Assembly: GCA_013816615.1 (NCBI GenBank)
Contig: JACDED010000042.1
Coordinates: forward strand, 1 to 32,878
Reading direction: 5' to 3'
DNA: 32,878 nucleotides
Source of the DNA: Bacteroidota bacterium
GTDB taxonomy: Bacteria; Bacteroidota; Bacteroidia; B-17B0; Aurantibacillaceae
Position numbers and translations under genes: made by a program
The notes under the pieces: model-generated
Told to the model about the DNA's origin: nothing
Seen by the model: only the letters and a program-made list of their open reading frames with translations
The model's database searches: none
Shown: in pieces, positions 1 to 7,398 of the stretch
How positions within the stretch are numbered: the first letter of the stretch is position 1
Layout of the letters: each line of letters begins with the position of its first letter

Positions 1-2
1 CG

Positions 3-677
3 CAAACTGACATAGAAGGGCGTTATAAATACAAACCATTAGATCCCGGCACATATGATATTGTTATTATGGAACCTGGCCATCACACTCAACCAATTAA
101 TAAAATAAAAGTGATACCTAATGAAGCAACTTATGTTGACGCAAAACTTACTCCCAATACATTAGAAGGTGTAACCGTTACAGCTAAAGCAGTTGATTAC
201 ACAAAAACAGGTGCAGAAAACACTATGTACACCATGAAAAGTGTTGATGCAACAGAGTTAATGCAAATGGCAGGTGCTCCACGCGGAGAAATTAAAGGCG
301 TATTAAGCAGCTTAACATCTGATGTAATAGAAACCAATGGTGAAGTACATTACAGAGGTACGCGCGGTGATGCAACGGGCTATTTTATTGATGGGGTTAG
401 AACTTTAGGTGGTAGCACCCTTCCCGGAATGTGCATTGAGAACTTAACTGTATTTAGCGGTGGTGTGCCTGCCATGTATGGTGATGTAATGGGCGGTGTA
501 GTAATTATTACAACCAAAAGTTACTTTAGCGGTATCCGCGCAAAAAACATGAGAAATATTGCTTACCAGGAAAAAGTTGCCGAGAAAAAAAGAATTGAAA
601 AAGCAAACAAAGACGAAGAGAACCGCGCAAAAGAAATTGAAGACGAAAAAAACAAAGAGAGAATAAAATCCGAATAG
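3..677 (+). CDS. TonB-plug / carboxypeptidase-regulatory-like protein without a barrel (5' partial)
   Basis: The frame is open to the left edge of the window, so the true start lies outside; the first ATG in view (position 69) falls inside a domain. The visible part begins with a carboxypeptidase-regulatory-like strand pattern (TDIEGRYKYKPLDPGTYDI), goes on through a linker 'LEGVTVTAKAV', then a TonB-receptor plug-like segment with 'YRGTRGDATGYFIDGVRTLG' and 'GGVPAMYGDVMGGVVIITTK'. It then ends in about 40 highly charged residues rich in Lys and Glu that look helical or coiled. There is no 22-strand beta-barrel, although a normal TonB-dependent receptor would continue for 500 or more residues. 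Barrel-less plug proteins occur in Bacteroidota; I infer an outer-membrane-associated or periplasmic role, but substrate and partner are unknown. A terminator follows immediately. Confidence 0.75.
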   Translation, partial: QTDIEGRYKYKPLDPGTYDIVIMEPGHHTQPINKIKVIPNEATYVDAKLTPNTLEGVTVTAKAVDYTKTGAENTMYTMKSVDATELMQMAGAPRGEIKGVLSSLTSDVIETNGEVHYRGTRGDATGYFIDGVRTLGGSTLPGMCIENLTVFSGGVPAMYGDVMGGVVIITTKSYFSGIRAKNMRNIAYQEKVAEKKRIEKANKDEENRAKEIEDEKNKERIKSE

Positions 678-691
678 ATTCCCTCGAAAAT

Positions 692-725
692 AAAAAAGAG
701 TGCGCTTATAAACGCACTCTTTTTT
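692..725. terminator. Bidirectional intrinsic terminator between convergent genes
   Basis: A 13-bp perfect stem (692-704 with 713-725) and an 8-nt loop, with A-runs on the left and T-runs on the right so that both strands end in U-rich tracts. It lies between the end of the plug-protein gene (677) and the end of maf (747). Confidence 0.85.
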
Positions 726-746
726 ATTTTAAAATTTTAAGCAGAC

Positions 747-1343
747 TTAAAACTTAATTAACTCTTCGTATAATTCTTTTACAGGCAAACCCATTACATT
801 GTAAAAACTGCCATCAATTTTATCAATACCAATATACCCTATCCAATCCTGAACGCCATAACCACCGGCCTTATCATAAGGACTGAAATTAGTAAGGTAA
901 TACTCTATCTCATCGGCTTTTAATTTTTTGAAGTACACTTTGCTTACATCGTAAAAAGTGGTTTGTTTATTTGCGCTTTTTAAACAAACGGCAGTAAACA
1001 CTTCATGCATTTTTCCACTTAAGGTTTCCAGCATCTTTTTTCCCTCCGCAAAATTTTCAGGTTTATTAAATACTTTTCCTTCGCACCAAACAACCGTATC
1101 AGCAGTAATTAATAATTCGTCCCCTTTTAGTTCTTCTTCGTAAGCATCTGCTTTAAGTTCTGCAAGATAAATAGGGATCTCTTGAGCTTCCAGGTCTTTT
1201 GGCCAAAGAGTTTCATCCACCTTTACTGGTTGATTACGAAATTCAAAGCCAAGACTTTTTAAAAGCTCTTGTCTGCGTGGTGATGCCGAACCTAAAATTA
1301 ATTTATACGGAAATTCCTTTAAAGTAGTTTCTACTGTATTCAT
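747..1343 (-). CDS. maf: Maf-family nucleotide pyrophosphatase
   Basis: 198 residues, the usual length for Maf/YhdE house-cleaning nucleotide pyrophosphatases, which hydrolyse non-canonical or pyrimidine NTPs to NMP and PPi in the cytoplasm. Diagnostic motifs are 'LILGSASPRRQELLKSLG' near the N-terminus, 'ITADTVV' with 'GKVFNKP' near the middle, and 'YDKAGGYGVQDWIGYIG' then 'GSFYNVMGLPV' near the end. The full set of motifs argues for an active enzyme; whether it prefers dTTP/UTP or another base cannot be read from sequence alone. It is the last gene of the minus-strand string and starts 4 nt after the stop of the UbiA-family gene, so the two are probably cotranscribed. A hairpin terminator follows its stop. 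Confidence 0.9.
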   Translation of the reverse strand: MNTVETTLKEFPYKLILGSASPRRQELLKSLGFEFRNQPVKVDETLWPKDLEAQEIPIYLAELKADAYEEELKGDELLITADTVVWCEGKVFNKPENFAEGKKMLETLSGKMHEVFTAVCLKSANKQTTFYDVSKVYFKKLKADEIEYYLTNFSPYDKAGGYGVQDWIGYIGIDKIDGSFYNVMGLPVKELYEELIKF

Positions 1344-1347
1344 ATGG

Positions 1348-2322
1348 TTAATTATAATAAAAAATAAAACTGTAAGCCAATCCCATTAGCATAATAAATT
1401 TAAGTAATAAACTGGCATTCTTAAACTGTTTTGATTCTTTTGCTTTTAATGTCATTAATGATAAAATTATTAATGGAATAATTAAAGCCAACATTATGTA
1501 TACATTATTTTGATTAATAATGATCCTGTAAAATTTAAAAGTATTATAAATAACAAACGATAAAAGAATGACAGTAATAACGATCAAAAAGAAAACATTG
1601 AGCTTACTTGCTGGTATGCCCCAAACTATTGGCATTGTATGGCCTCCGGTAGCTTCATCACCTTTATGATCTTCCATATCTTTTATTATTTCGCGGGCAA
1701 GACTGGTAATAAAGGCAAACAATGAATAAATAAATGTGATCTTAAAACAAGAAAGTATTACATCTTTATGCAGAGATGCAAAACCCGGATGGATCTTTTG
1801 CATCAATCCCATTTCATAAACAAAAGGCATAAAAGCAACAGAGGCTGTTAAAATAGAAACAACAAGGTTACCAACCAGCAATTGCTTTTTAAAATGTGTA
1901 CTGTAAAACCATAATAATGTTGCTGCTACAATATGAAAAATTGCAAGACGTAAATATCCCGTTTTTAATGCAGCATACATACCAATAACAATTCCTAAAA
2001 CAGTAAACGTAATATGCAGGATAATTGCCCAACGGCGTTTAATTATTTTTCCTACAACAACTGTATCAGGATGATTGATCAGATCGGTCTTCATATCAAA
2101 ATAATCGTTAATAATATAACCGGCAGCGGCAATAAGAACGGTGCTAAGAACAACCAAATAAAATAACGCATCATTCAGCTCTAAAGGAATACTATTTTGA
2201 TTGAGCACTTTTTGTAAAACAAAATAGCGCAATAAAATTTGCGTTAAAGCTATCATGATCAAATTTTCGATCCTGATGAGCTTTAAAAAAGCAAAAATTT
2301 TATTATTTAATAGTTTGTTCAA
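1348..2322 (-). CDS. UbiA-family prenyltransferase, geranylgeranylglycerol-phosphate geranylgeranyltransferase-like
   Basis: 324 residues, very hydrophobic, with about eight or nine predicted membrane helices. Both Asp-rich motifs of the UbiA superfamily are present: N72-D73-x2-D76-x3-D80 ('INDYFDMKTD') and D215-x2-D218-x3-D222 ('KDMEDHKGDEATGG'), which bind the Mg2+-diphosphate of the prenyl donor. Bacteroidota homologues are commonly annotated as geranylgeranylglycerol-phosphate geranylgeranyltransferase, the second prenyl transfer in archaeal-type ether lipid synthesis. The neighbours (DUF2520, KdsC-like HAD and Maf, with no men genes) fit that subgroup better than MenA, but the substrate is inferred. 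Its start lies only 19 bp from the first RAYT palindrome, which may separate it from the upstream HAD gene with which it would otherwise form an operon. Confidence 0.8.
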   Translation of the reverse strand: MNKLLNNKIFAFLKLIRIENLIMIALTQILLRYFVLQKVLNQNSIPLELNDALFYLVVLSTVLIAAAGYIINDYFDMKTDLINHPDTVVVGKIIKRRWAIILHITFTVLGIVIGMYAALKTGYLRLAIFHIVAATLLWFYSTHFKKQLLVGNLVVSILTASVAFMPFVYEMGLMQKIHPGFASLHKDVILSCFKITFIYSLFAFITSLAREIIKDMEDHKGDEATGGHTMPIVWGIPASKLNVFFLIVITVILLSFVIYNTFKFYRIIINQNNVYIMLALIIPLIILSLMTLKAKESKQFKNASLLLKFIMLMGLAYSFIFYYN

Positions 2323-2341
2323 ATTACCACTTTACATTTGG

Positions 2342-2393
2342 AATACCCCTGCCAGGGTTATTCGATTTTATCCCAATTAACCCTGGCAGGGGT
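2342..2393. repeat. REP-like palindrome, copy 1
   Basis: 16-bp perfect arms at 2345-2360 and 2378-2393 around a 17-nt spacer. Each arm contains its own mini-hairpin CCCTG-C-CAGGG, so the unit is two inverted REP-like hairpins (BIME-like). It lies between the RAYT stop (2402) and the UbiA-family start (2322). Confidence 0.9.
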
Positions 2394-2401
2394 TTACAAG
2401 G

Positions 2402-3049
2402 TTAAAAATCTTCTACTAAATTAATCAAATTCTTATTGTAATGCGTTTTCTGAAAATTATCTATATCTCCGAATAAATTAATTACCTCTTTGCCTTTTAT
2501 TAATGGATCAGAGTTTGAAATAATTGATGCATATGAGGTATGTGGCCATTCGTTAATTTTTCCAACGAATCCATGCTCAACAGGATTTGAGTGAATATAT
2601 AATATCACTTTTTTTAAATACTCGTCAGAATCAATTTCCTTTTTTCTATAAGGCTTTTGAAATAAACTACCAGTTCTAGACTCTTGTATGTTTATAGCCT
2701 GTGAATATCCATTGAAAAAATTTGAAAATTGTTTACTTAAAATTTTATTTAAGGCCTCAATGCCTAATTTTTTAAATTCAATAAATGAAACTTCTTTTGG
2801 AACTAATTTATTTTCGTTCTTTAAAAGTTCAAAAATCTCTTTTTCAGGCTTAATTTTTACAAGAAAATGAAAATGATTTGGCATTAAACAATAGGCGTAT
2901 GTATCAACTATTGGCGAGACATATTTAAAGTATTTACTTTTAAAATATAAATAGTTTGCTTCTGTATAAAAGATATTGCACTTTGCATTACCACGATTAT
3001 AAATGTGATAATAAAAATCCGGCTTTAAATATTCTACTTTTTGCGACAC
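2402..3049 (-). CDS. REP-associated tyrosine transposase (Y1/HUH family)
   Basis: 215 residues. The HUH metal-binding motif is H59-F-H61 in 'LMPNHFHFLVKI', the candidate catalytic tyrosine is Y115 in 'FFNGYSQAIN', and the RAYT signatures 'GSLFQKPYRKKEI' (127-139) and 'YIHSNPVEHG' (151-160) are intact, so the protein is probably functional. The family is a single-copy domesticated relative of IS200/IS605 transposases that nicks single-stranded REP hairpins and is thought to spread or maintain them. Translation appears to start at a GTG (3047-3049), which gives the normal N-terminus 'YYHIYNRGN'; the next Met is near residue 56, inside the HUH domain. No accessory tnpB is present. Flanking palindromes on both sides are the expected substrates. 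Confidence 0.92.
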   Translation of the reverse strand: MSQKVEYLKPDFYYHIYNRGNAKCNIFYTEANYLYFKSKYFKYVSPIVDTYAYCLMPNHFHFLVKIKPEKEIFELLKNENKLVPKEVSFIEFKKLGIEALNKILSKQFSNFFNGYSQAINIQESRTGSLFQKPYRKKEIDSDEYLKKVILYIHSNPVEHGFVGKINEWPHTSYASIISNSDPLIKGKEVINLFGDIDNFQKTHYNKNLINLVEDF

Positions 3050-3060
3050 TTGTTATATTA

Positions 3061-3111
3061 AATACCCCTGCCAGGGTTATTCGATTTTACTACAATTAAC
3101 CCTGGCAGGGG
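3061..3111. repeat. REP-like palindrome, copy 2
   Basis: 15-bp perfect arms at 3065-3079 and 3097-3111 around a 17-nt spacer, matching copy 1 except for three adjacent bases in the loop. On the minus strand the hairpin is preceded directly by GTAG, the tetranucleotide found at the foot of enterobacterial REPs. However, that GTAG also contains the TAG stop of the HAD gene, so it may be coincidence. Confidence 0.9.
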
Positions 3112-3624
3112 CTACCACTTTAAAATTTCCCATTTACTTTGCACACGCAATACCTGTTCAATAATATCTCTTACACAACCTTCGCCCCCGTTTTTATCAG
3201 ATACATATTGGCAAATTTCCTTTATATCAGATGCTGCATCTTTAGGACAAACAGCCACACCTACCCTACTCATAATCTCATGATCCGGCAGATCATCCCC
3301 CATAAATAAAACTTCTTCGTCGGTTAAATTATTTAATTTTAAATACTCCAAATAACATGCCAGTTTATCATGTTGATTAATAAAAACATCGGTAACTCCT
3401 GTTCTTAATAACATATTTTTTACCGCAATATTATTTCCACCGCTTATAATAACAATACGGTATGCTTTAGCAACTGCTAAATGAATAGCATAACCGTCTT
3501 TTGAGTTCACATTGCGTACTACTTCACCACTTTCCATCACCAACACCTTACCATCCGTCATCACACCATCCACATCAAACATGAGTGTTGTTATTTTATT
3601 TAGTTTCTGTTTAAAGTTAAGCAT
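3112..3624 (-). CDS. KdsC-like HAD-family phosphatase
   Basis: 170 residues, a cap-less HAD phosphatase of the KDO-8-phosphate phosphatase (KdsC/C0) type. Motif I is D17-V-D19 in 'MFDVDGVMTDG' (nucleophile and acid/base), motif II is 'IISGGNN' at about 59-65, and motif IV is G109-D110-D111 in 'FMGDDLPDHEIM'; the C-terminal 'GGEGCVRDIIEQVL' is typical of KdsC. KdsC removes phosphate from KDO-8-P in lipopolysaccharide synthesis. No other kds gene is nearby, however, and in this neighbourhood (UbiA, DUF2520, Maf) another phosphoester substrate is possible. It overlaps the DUF2520 gene by 8 nt, indicating translational coupling. Its TAG stop touches the RAYT palindrome, so its C-terminus could have been redefined by the insertion. 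Confidence 0.85.
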   Translation of the reverse strand: MLNFKQKLNKITTLMFDVDGVMTDGKVLVMESGEVVRNVNSKDGYAIHLAVAKAYRIVIISGGNNIAVKNMLLRTGVTDVFINQHDKLACYLEYLKLNNLTDEEVLFMGDDLPDHEIMSRVGVAVCPKDAASDIKEICQYVSDKNGGEGCVRDIIEQVLRVQSKWEILKW

Positions 3625-4405
3625 GTTTATTATTTTGTTGTTTGATTATCAGGCTACTCATTTGTTTATAGATCTTTTTAAGATCTGCATTACCTGAAAG
3701 TAATTTTAAATGTTTTTTCATTACTGCTTCGTCACCCCGCTTTGCCGGCCCCGTTTGTGCCGCACGAGGATCTATCCTGCCAAGTTTTGTAATTGTTTGC
3801 TTTATTAAAGGCAATAAGTTTTTCAACTGTTTATCATTAACAATATCGCCGGCAGATACAAATAAGGCATTCGTAAAATTATTTACAAACACGGCTGCTA
3901 AATGCAGCCTTAAACGATCTTTATAAGTCATGTTACCTACATTATTACTTACCTGTTTTGCCAGAACAGTAACTTTAGTTTTGGTAGTTGTATTTTTTGC
4001 TTCAATTATAATTGGTGTTTCCTGCCAGTTTATTTCGTCTTGTTTTGAAAATGTTTGTAAAGGATAAAAAACAGCCGTATTATCACCGCTACCTAATTCA
4101 TCCAACTTTACACTACCCGAAGTATGAATTAAAATTCCGTTTTTTGTTTTAATATGTATTGAAGCTGATGAAATTGAACGATCAGAAACACAAATAAAAT
4201 AAAATTCAGCATTTGTAATAATTTTATCGAGTCCAACTTGTGTTTTGCATTTTAACTTTGTTTTGAAATCATTTAATAAATCGTTTGGCTTATGATTATA
4301 AACAAACAGCTCGTGCTTTTTTAATGAAGAAAAGAGTTTAGCTAAATGCCAGGCAACATTGCCGCAACCTATTATTACGATTTTATGCTTAGCCTGTTTT
4401 TGCAT
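3617..4405 (-). CDS. DUF2520 Rossmann-fold protein (dehydrogenase-like)
   Basis: 262 residues. The N-terminus is a Rossmann dinucleotide-binding strand-loop-helix, 'KIVIIGCGNVAWHLAKLF' (GxGNVAxHL). The second half is helical with 'LHLAAVFVNNFTNALF' and 'TGPAKRGDEAV', matching the DUF2520 C-terminal domain that resembles 6-phosphogluconate dehydrogenase-like or ketopantoate reductase-like folds. NAD(P) binding is expected from the fold; the reaction is not established for this family. It lies 6 nt downstream of ccmF and overlaps the HAD gene, so it belongs to the same transcript as both. Confidence 0.82.
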   Translation of the reverse strand: MQKQAKHKIVIIGCGNVAWHLAKLFSSLKKHELFVYNHKPNDLLNDFKTKLKCKTQVGLDKIITNAEFYFICVSDRSISSASIHIKTKNGILIHTSGSVKLDELGSGDNTAVFYPLQTFSKQDEINWQETPIIIEAKNTTTKTKVTVLAKQVSNNVGNMTYKDRLRLHLAAVFVNNFTNALFVSAGDIVNDKQLKNLLPLIKQTITKLGRIDPRAAQTGPAKRGDEAVMKKHLKLLSGNADLKKIYKQMSSLIIKQQNNKHA

Positions 4406-4411
4406 CAGTTA

Positions 4412-7000
4412 TTAAGACTGTACTTTGAATTTACGAATTCTTTCAATAACGGCAATACCTGTACCAAAAGCCATAATAAGGCAGCCCAGCCACAACACGT
4501 TAATGTATGGAAATACAAAGGCTTTCATCACAATAAAATCTTTATTATTGGAAAGCTTTTCGCTCATGGTTATTTCAATAGTTCCATCATCAGGATTGAT
4601 CTTCCAGAAAACCAATTTTATGCCCAATTCATCAACCACGTCTTCCTCCGGAATAACCACATTTTTTTTGATGATGAATTTGGGATAGGCCATAAAACTT
4701 TGTGCCTGCGTATTTACACAACGCAATACAGCGGTAACTTCTAAAACAGAATCATTTTTTTCGTATTGTGTCTTGGTTAAATTACTACGCAATGAATCAA
4801 TAATGATAAGAGCATTGCTTGAAAAAATTGTATCGCCAACATGACCAACATAATTCTTTGCTTCACCAAAAGCATTTTTCTTTTTAGTGATTGTGTCCAT
4901 ATTCATATCCGCAGCAGTAATGTGCGTATAAACATCGCGGTCTAAAAAATGCTTTGTATCAGGTTCCGCAGAAGATTGTCCCATCCTTGGGTTATTCTGA
5001 ATAAGAGGAACTAAAGTAAAATCAAATTCAGGTTTTTTATTTTTATCCAGCTTATAATAATCGACTGTGTAATAAATATTTATCCCTTCTCTTTTTTTAC
5101 CTCTGTAGCTAACAAGGTACGGACCCATTTGTAAAGTGTCTCCCTGCGTTAATAAAATACTTTCGCGATCGTCGAAATCTTTTCCAAGTGCCGCTAATTT
5201 TTTATCAACCATGTTTTTTGCAAGTGTTACTTTTTTAGAAGTTGAGATCAAGGCACCGATCAACACCATTGCAAAACCAATATGTGCAATTGCTGCACCA
5301 CTTTTTGAGATCTTACCTTTTAAGATCATTAAGAAATAATCAAGATTAGCAAAAACGGCAAATAAACCTGTTACAAGTAAAGCTGAATAACCAACAAGAT
5401 CCCAGGTATCAACACTTTTGTTTTCTGATTTGGTTAAAAAATACAATGGAATACTGCAAGCTAAGCCAAACAATAAAGACAAAATAAAACTGTAAGAAAT
5501 ACGCTTAAAGAATTTTTTAGGCTCCGTTTTTTTATATTTTAAAAATTGCGCTGCGCCAATAAGAAGCATAATTAAAATAGCGAATGGCATCATCCAGTTA
5601 TTATAAGTGGCTACTTTTGGCGGCGCAAATTGAGTGCCGAATAATTTATTTATTACAGGAATAGATGTAAAATAAGTTATGATCAAACCCGATAATAAAA
5701 ACACAAGTGAGCCAAGGAACATCCAAAATTCACGCGAGTACAATTCTTCTTCGTCTTTTTCTTTTGGAAAATATTTATAGTAGGCAATAAAGGTAATCAT
5801 GCCCGAACTACCAAGCCAAATCATTAATAAAGCACGCTTGTAACCGTAAAGCAAACCAAAGAACAAGATCAACAAAGAAGCCATGATGTACGACACCCTG
5901 AATAGTTTATCGTTGATCAATAACATAACTGTAATGAAAATAAATGTGAGCACATATAAAACCAATTGACCGGTCATACCCAGATCCGTAAAGGCATGTA
6001 CAGAAGCATTTCCAAGTACACCGCTGCGTGTTAGGAATGTTGAATACAAAACAAGAAGAAAGCTTCCTATTGCTAAAAAATGCGTTGTAAATAATGAACC
6101 ACCTTTATTTTTATTAATGATCATTGTATGGCCTGCGGCAACAATAACCAACCATGGCACTAACGAAGAATTCTCAACGGGATCCCATGCCCAAAAGCCG
6201 CCAAAGCTTAATGCTTCGTAGGCCCATGCCCCACCCATTAAAATACCAATACCTAAAATTAAAATGCAGAAATAGGTCCACGGTAAAGCAATTTTTTGCC
6301 ATTCGGTGTGTTTCTTGTTCCATAAGGCGCCAATTGCAAAAGCAAACGGAACTAAGGTAGAAGCAAATCCTAAAAATAAAGTTGGCGGATGGATGGTCAT
6401 CCAGTAATTCATTAATAATGGATTTAATCCTTTACCATCTAATTTTGCAGGAACCATTCCTGCCTTTTGAAGAAAAGGTAAATTGCTAAAATCAACATGA
6501 TCTCTTAACAATAAAAAAGGATTACTTCCAATTTTGTAATCGAATAAATAAACACCCAATAACATGCTTGCTAAAAAAACCTGCACTAAAGCAAACACTG
6601 TCATTACCGGAATTTCCCATTCGCCTGTTTTTAACTGGCGTTTTAAAATAACGCCAAGAACAATATTCCAAAAGGTCCAAAGTAAAAAGCTTCCTTCCTG
6701 CCCTTCCCAAAAACAAGAGAGGATATATTTCATATCCATACTTGTATTGCTATGCTGATACACGTATTGGTATTCGAAATAATGATTGAGCAACATCCAG
6801 AACATGGTGCCAATAATACCAATTACCGCAAAACCATGAATGTTAAACGCAATGCGTGCGAGCTTTATAAAAGAATTATTTTTTGAAGAAAGATAATAGG
6901 CAAAAAAAGAAAGAAGTGCGCCTACAAATGACAGAACAACAAATGCGTTGCCCAGGTTACCTGCCCACAATCTTTCACTTATATATTGTACGTTGTTCAT
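4412..7000 (-). CDS. ccmF: CcmF/CcsA-type cytochrome c haem lyase subunit
   Basis: 862 residues, polytopic membrane protein with about 14-16 hydrophobic helices and a large extracytoplasmic domain towards the C-terminus. The haem-handling tryptophan-rich motif is seen in 'FGGFWAWDPVENSSLVPW' (WWD domain), with 'MTIHPPTLFLGFAS' ahead of it and the CcmF-typical ending 'LWLGCLIMAFGTGIAVIER'. The role is to receive haem from CcmE and help ligate it to the CxxCH sites of apocytochromes at the outer face of the inner membrane. It is longer than E. coli CcmF (about 650), as is usual for Bacteroidota homologues often annotated as CcsA. It starts 10 nt after ccmE ends, in the order ccmB-C-D-E-F. Confidence 0.9.
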   Translation of the reverse strand: MNNVQYISERLWAGNLGNAFVVLSFVGALLSFFAYYLSSKNNSFIKLARIAFNIHGFAVIGIIGTMFWMLLNHYFEYQYVYQHSNTSMDMKYILSCFWEGQEGSFLLWTFWNIVLGVILKRQLKTGEWEIPVMTVFALVQVFLASMLLGVYLFDYKIGSNPFLLLRDHVDFSNLPFLQKAGMVPAKLDGKGLNPLLMNYWMTIHPPTLFLGFASTLVPFAFAIGALWNKKHTEWQKIALPWTYFCILILGIGILMGGAWAYEALSFGGFWAWDPVENSSLVPWLVIVAAGHTMIINKNKGGSLFTTHFLAIGSFLLVLYSTFLTRSGVLGNASVHAFTDLGMTGQLVLYVLTFIFITVMLLINDKLFRVSYIMASLLILFFGLLYGYKRALLMIWLGSSGMITFIAYYKYFPKEKDEEELYSREFWMFLGSLVFLLSGLIITYFTSIPVINKLFGTQFAPPKVATYNNWMMPFAILIMLLIGAAQFLKYKKTEPKKFFKRISYSFILSLLFGLACSIPLYFLTKSENKSVDTWDLVGYSALLVTGLFAVFANLDYFLMILKGKISKSGAAIAHIGFAMVLIGALISTSKKVTLAKNMVDKKLAALGKDFDDRESILLTQGDTLQMGPYLVSYRGKKREGINIYYTVDYYKLDKNKKPEFDFTLVPLIQNNPRMGQSSAEPDTKHFLDRDVYTHITAADMNMDTITKKKNAFGEAKNYVGHVGDTIFSSNALIIIDSLRSNLTKTQYEKNDSVLEVTAVLRCVNTQAQSFMAYPKFIIKKNVVIPEEDVVDELGIKLVFWKINPDDGTIEITMSEKLSNNKDFIVMKAFVFPYINVLWLGCLIMAFGTGIAVIERIRKFKVQS

Positions 7001-7010
7001 AGATCAGGCA

Positions 7011-7397
7011 CTAGTTTACCTGTGCTTTGCCATCGTTGTATTTACTGGGGCATTTCATTAAAATATCGTTGGCATGAAATTCATTACCTTCTATTTTTCC
7101 TATCAAAACAATTTGTTCGCTTTTTTCAAAATCCTGAGGCTTGCTTTTATGAAGCACAACCTGTTTGCTAATACCTTTGTTATCTATTAATGTAAACATA
7201 AATTGATCGGCATTTATTTTTGGATCATAAATTTGTGGCTGGTTCTTATCCAGCTTTCCAACAATATGATATTCTCTTTCAGGATTAGAGATTGCTTCTG
7301 TAAAATCGGCGTAAGTACTTGTGTTCTTTAATGAAACGAATATAACACCAATCGCAACGGCTATAACAATAATACCAACAATGTGTAATTTTTTCAT
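7011..7397 (-). CDS. ccmE: Cytochrome c maturation haem chaperone CcmE, Cys (CxxxY) variant
   Basis: 128 residues: an N-terminal membrane anchor (about 5-23) followed by an OB-fold beta-barrel domain ('YHIVGKLD', 'FTLIDNKG', 'VLIGKIEGNEFHANDIL'). In classical CcmE a histidine in an HxxxY motif binds haem covalently; here the equivalent segment is C116-P-S-K-Y120 in 'ILMKCPSKYND'. The haem-attachment His is therefore replaced by Cys while Tyr is kept. CxxxY CcmE proteins are known from archaea and some sulfate reducers, where they accompany reduced Ccm systems, so this is likely a functional variant. It stands between the CcmD-like gene and ccmF, one nucleotide from the former. Confidence 0.9.
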   Translation of the reverse strand: MKKLHIVGIIVIAVAIGVIFVSLKNTSTYADFTEAISNPEREYHIVGKLDKNQPQIYDPKINADQFMFTLIDNKGISKQVVLHKSKPQDFEKSEQIVLIGKIEGNEFHANDILMKCPSKYNDGKAQVN

Positions 7398-7398
7398 T

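Larger units (their letters stand above)
2342..3111 (-). mobile_element. RAYT/REP unit (REPtron-like): transposase gene framed by two palindromes
   Basis: A 770-bp unit comprising a Y1 (HUH) transposase gene with one palindromic repeat on each side. The repeats are in direct orientation and differ at 3 of 51 positions, all within the loop. It sits inside a co-directional gene string whose other junctions are gaps or overlaps of only a few nucleotides, which suggests insertion. The 3111 end abuts the stop codon of the HAD gene directly. Confidence 0.8.

Noticed and set aside
1348-2322. UbiA-family gene as menA (menaquinone prenyltransferase)
   Set aside because: There are no men genes nearby and the neighbours match the ether-lipid-type subgroup; not excluded without phylogeny.
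2342-3111. RAYT palindromes as ordinary transcription terminators
   Set aside because: Neither palindrome is followed by a T-run on either strand; they are nearly identical to each other and flank a transposase, which fits REP elements better.
7036-7050. Missing His in CcmE as a sequencing error or pseudogene
   Set aside because: The frame is intact, Tyr of the motif is kept at the right spacing, and CxxxY CcmE is a known natural variant.
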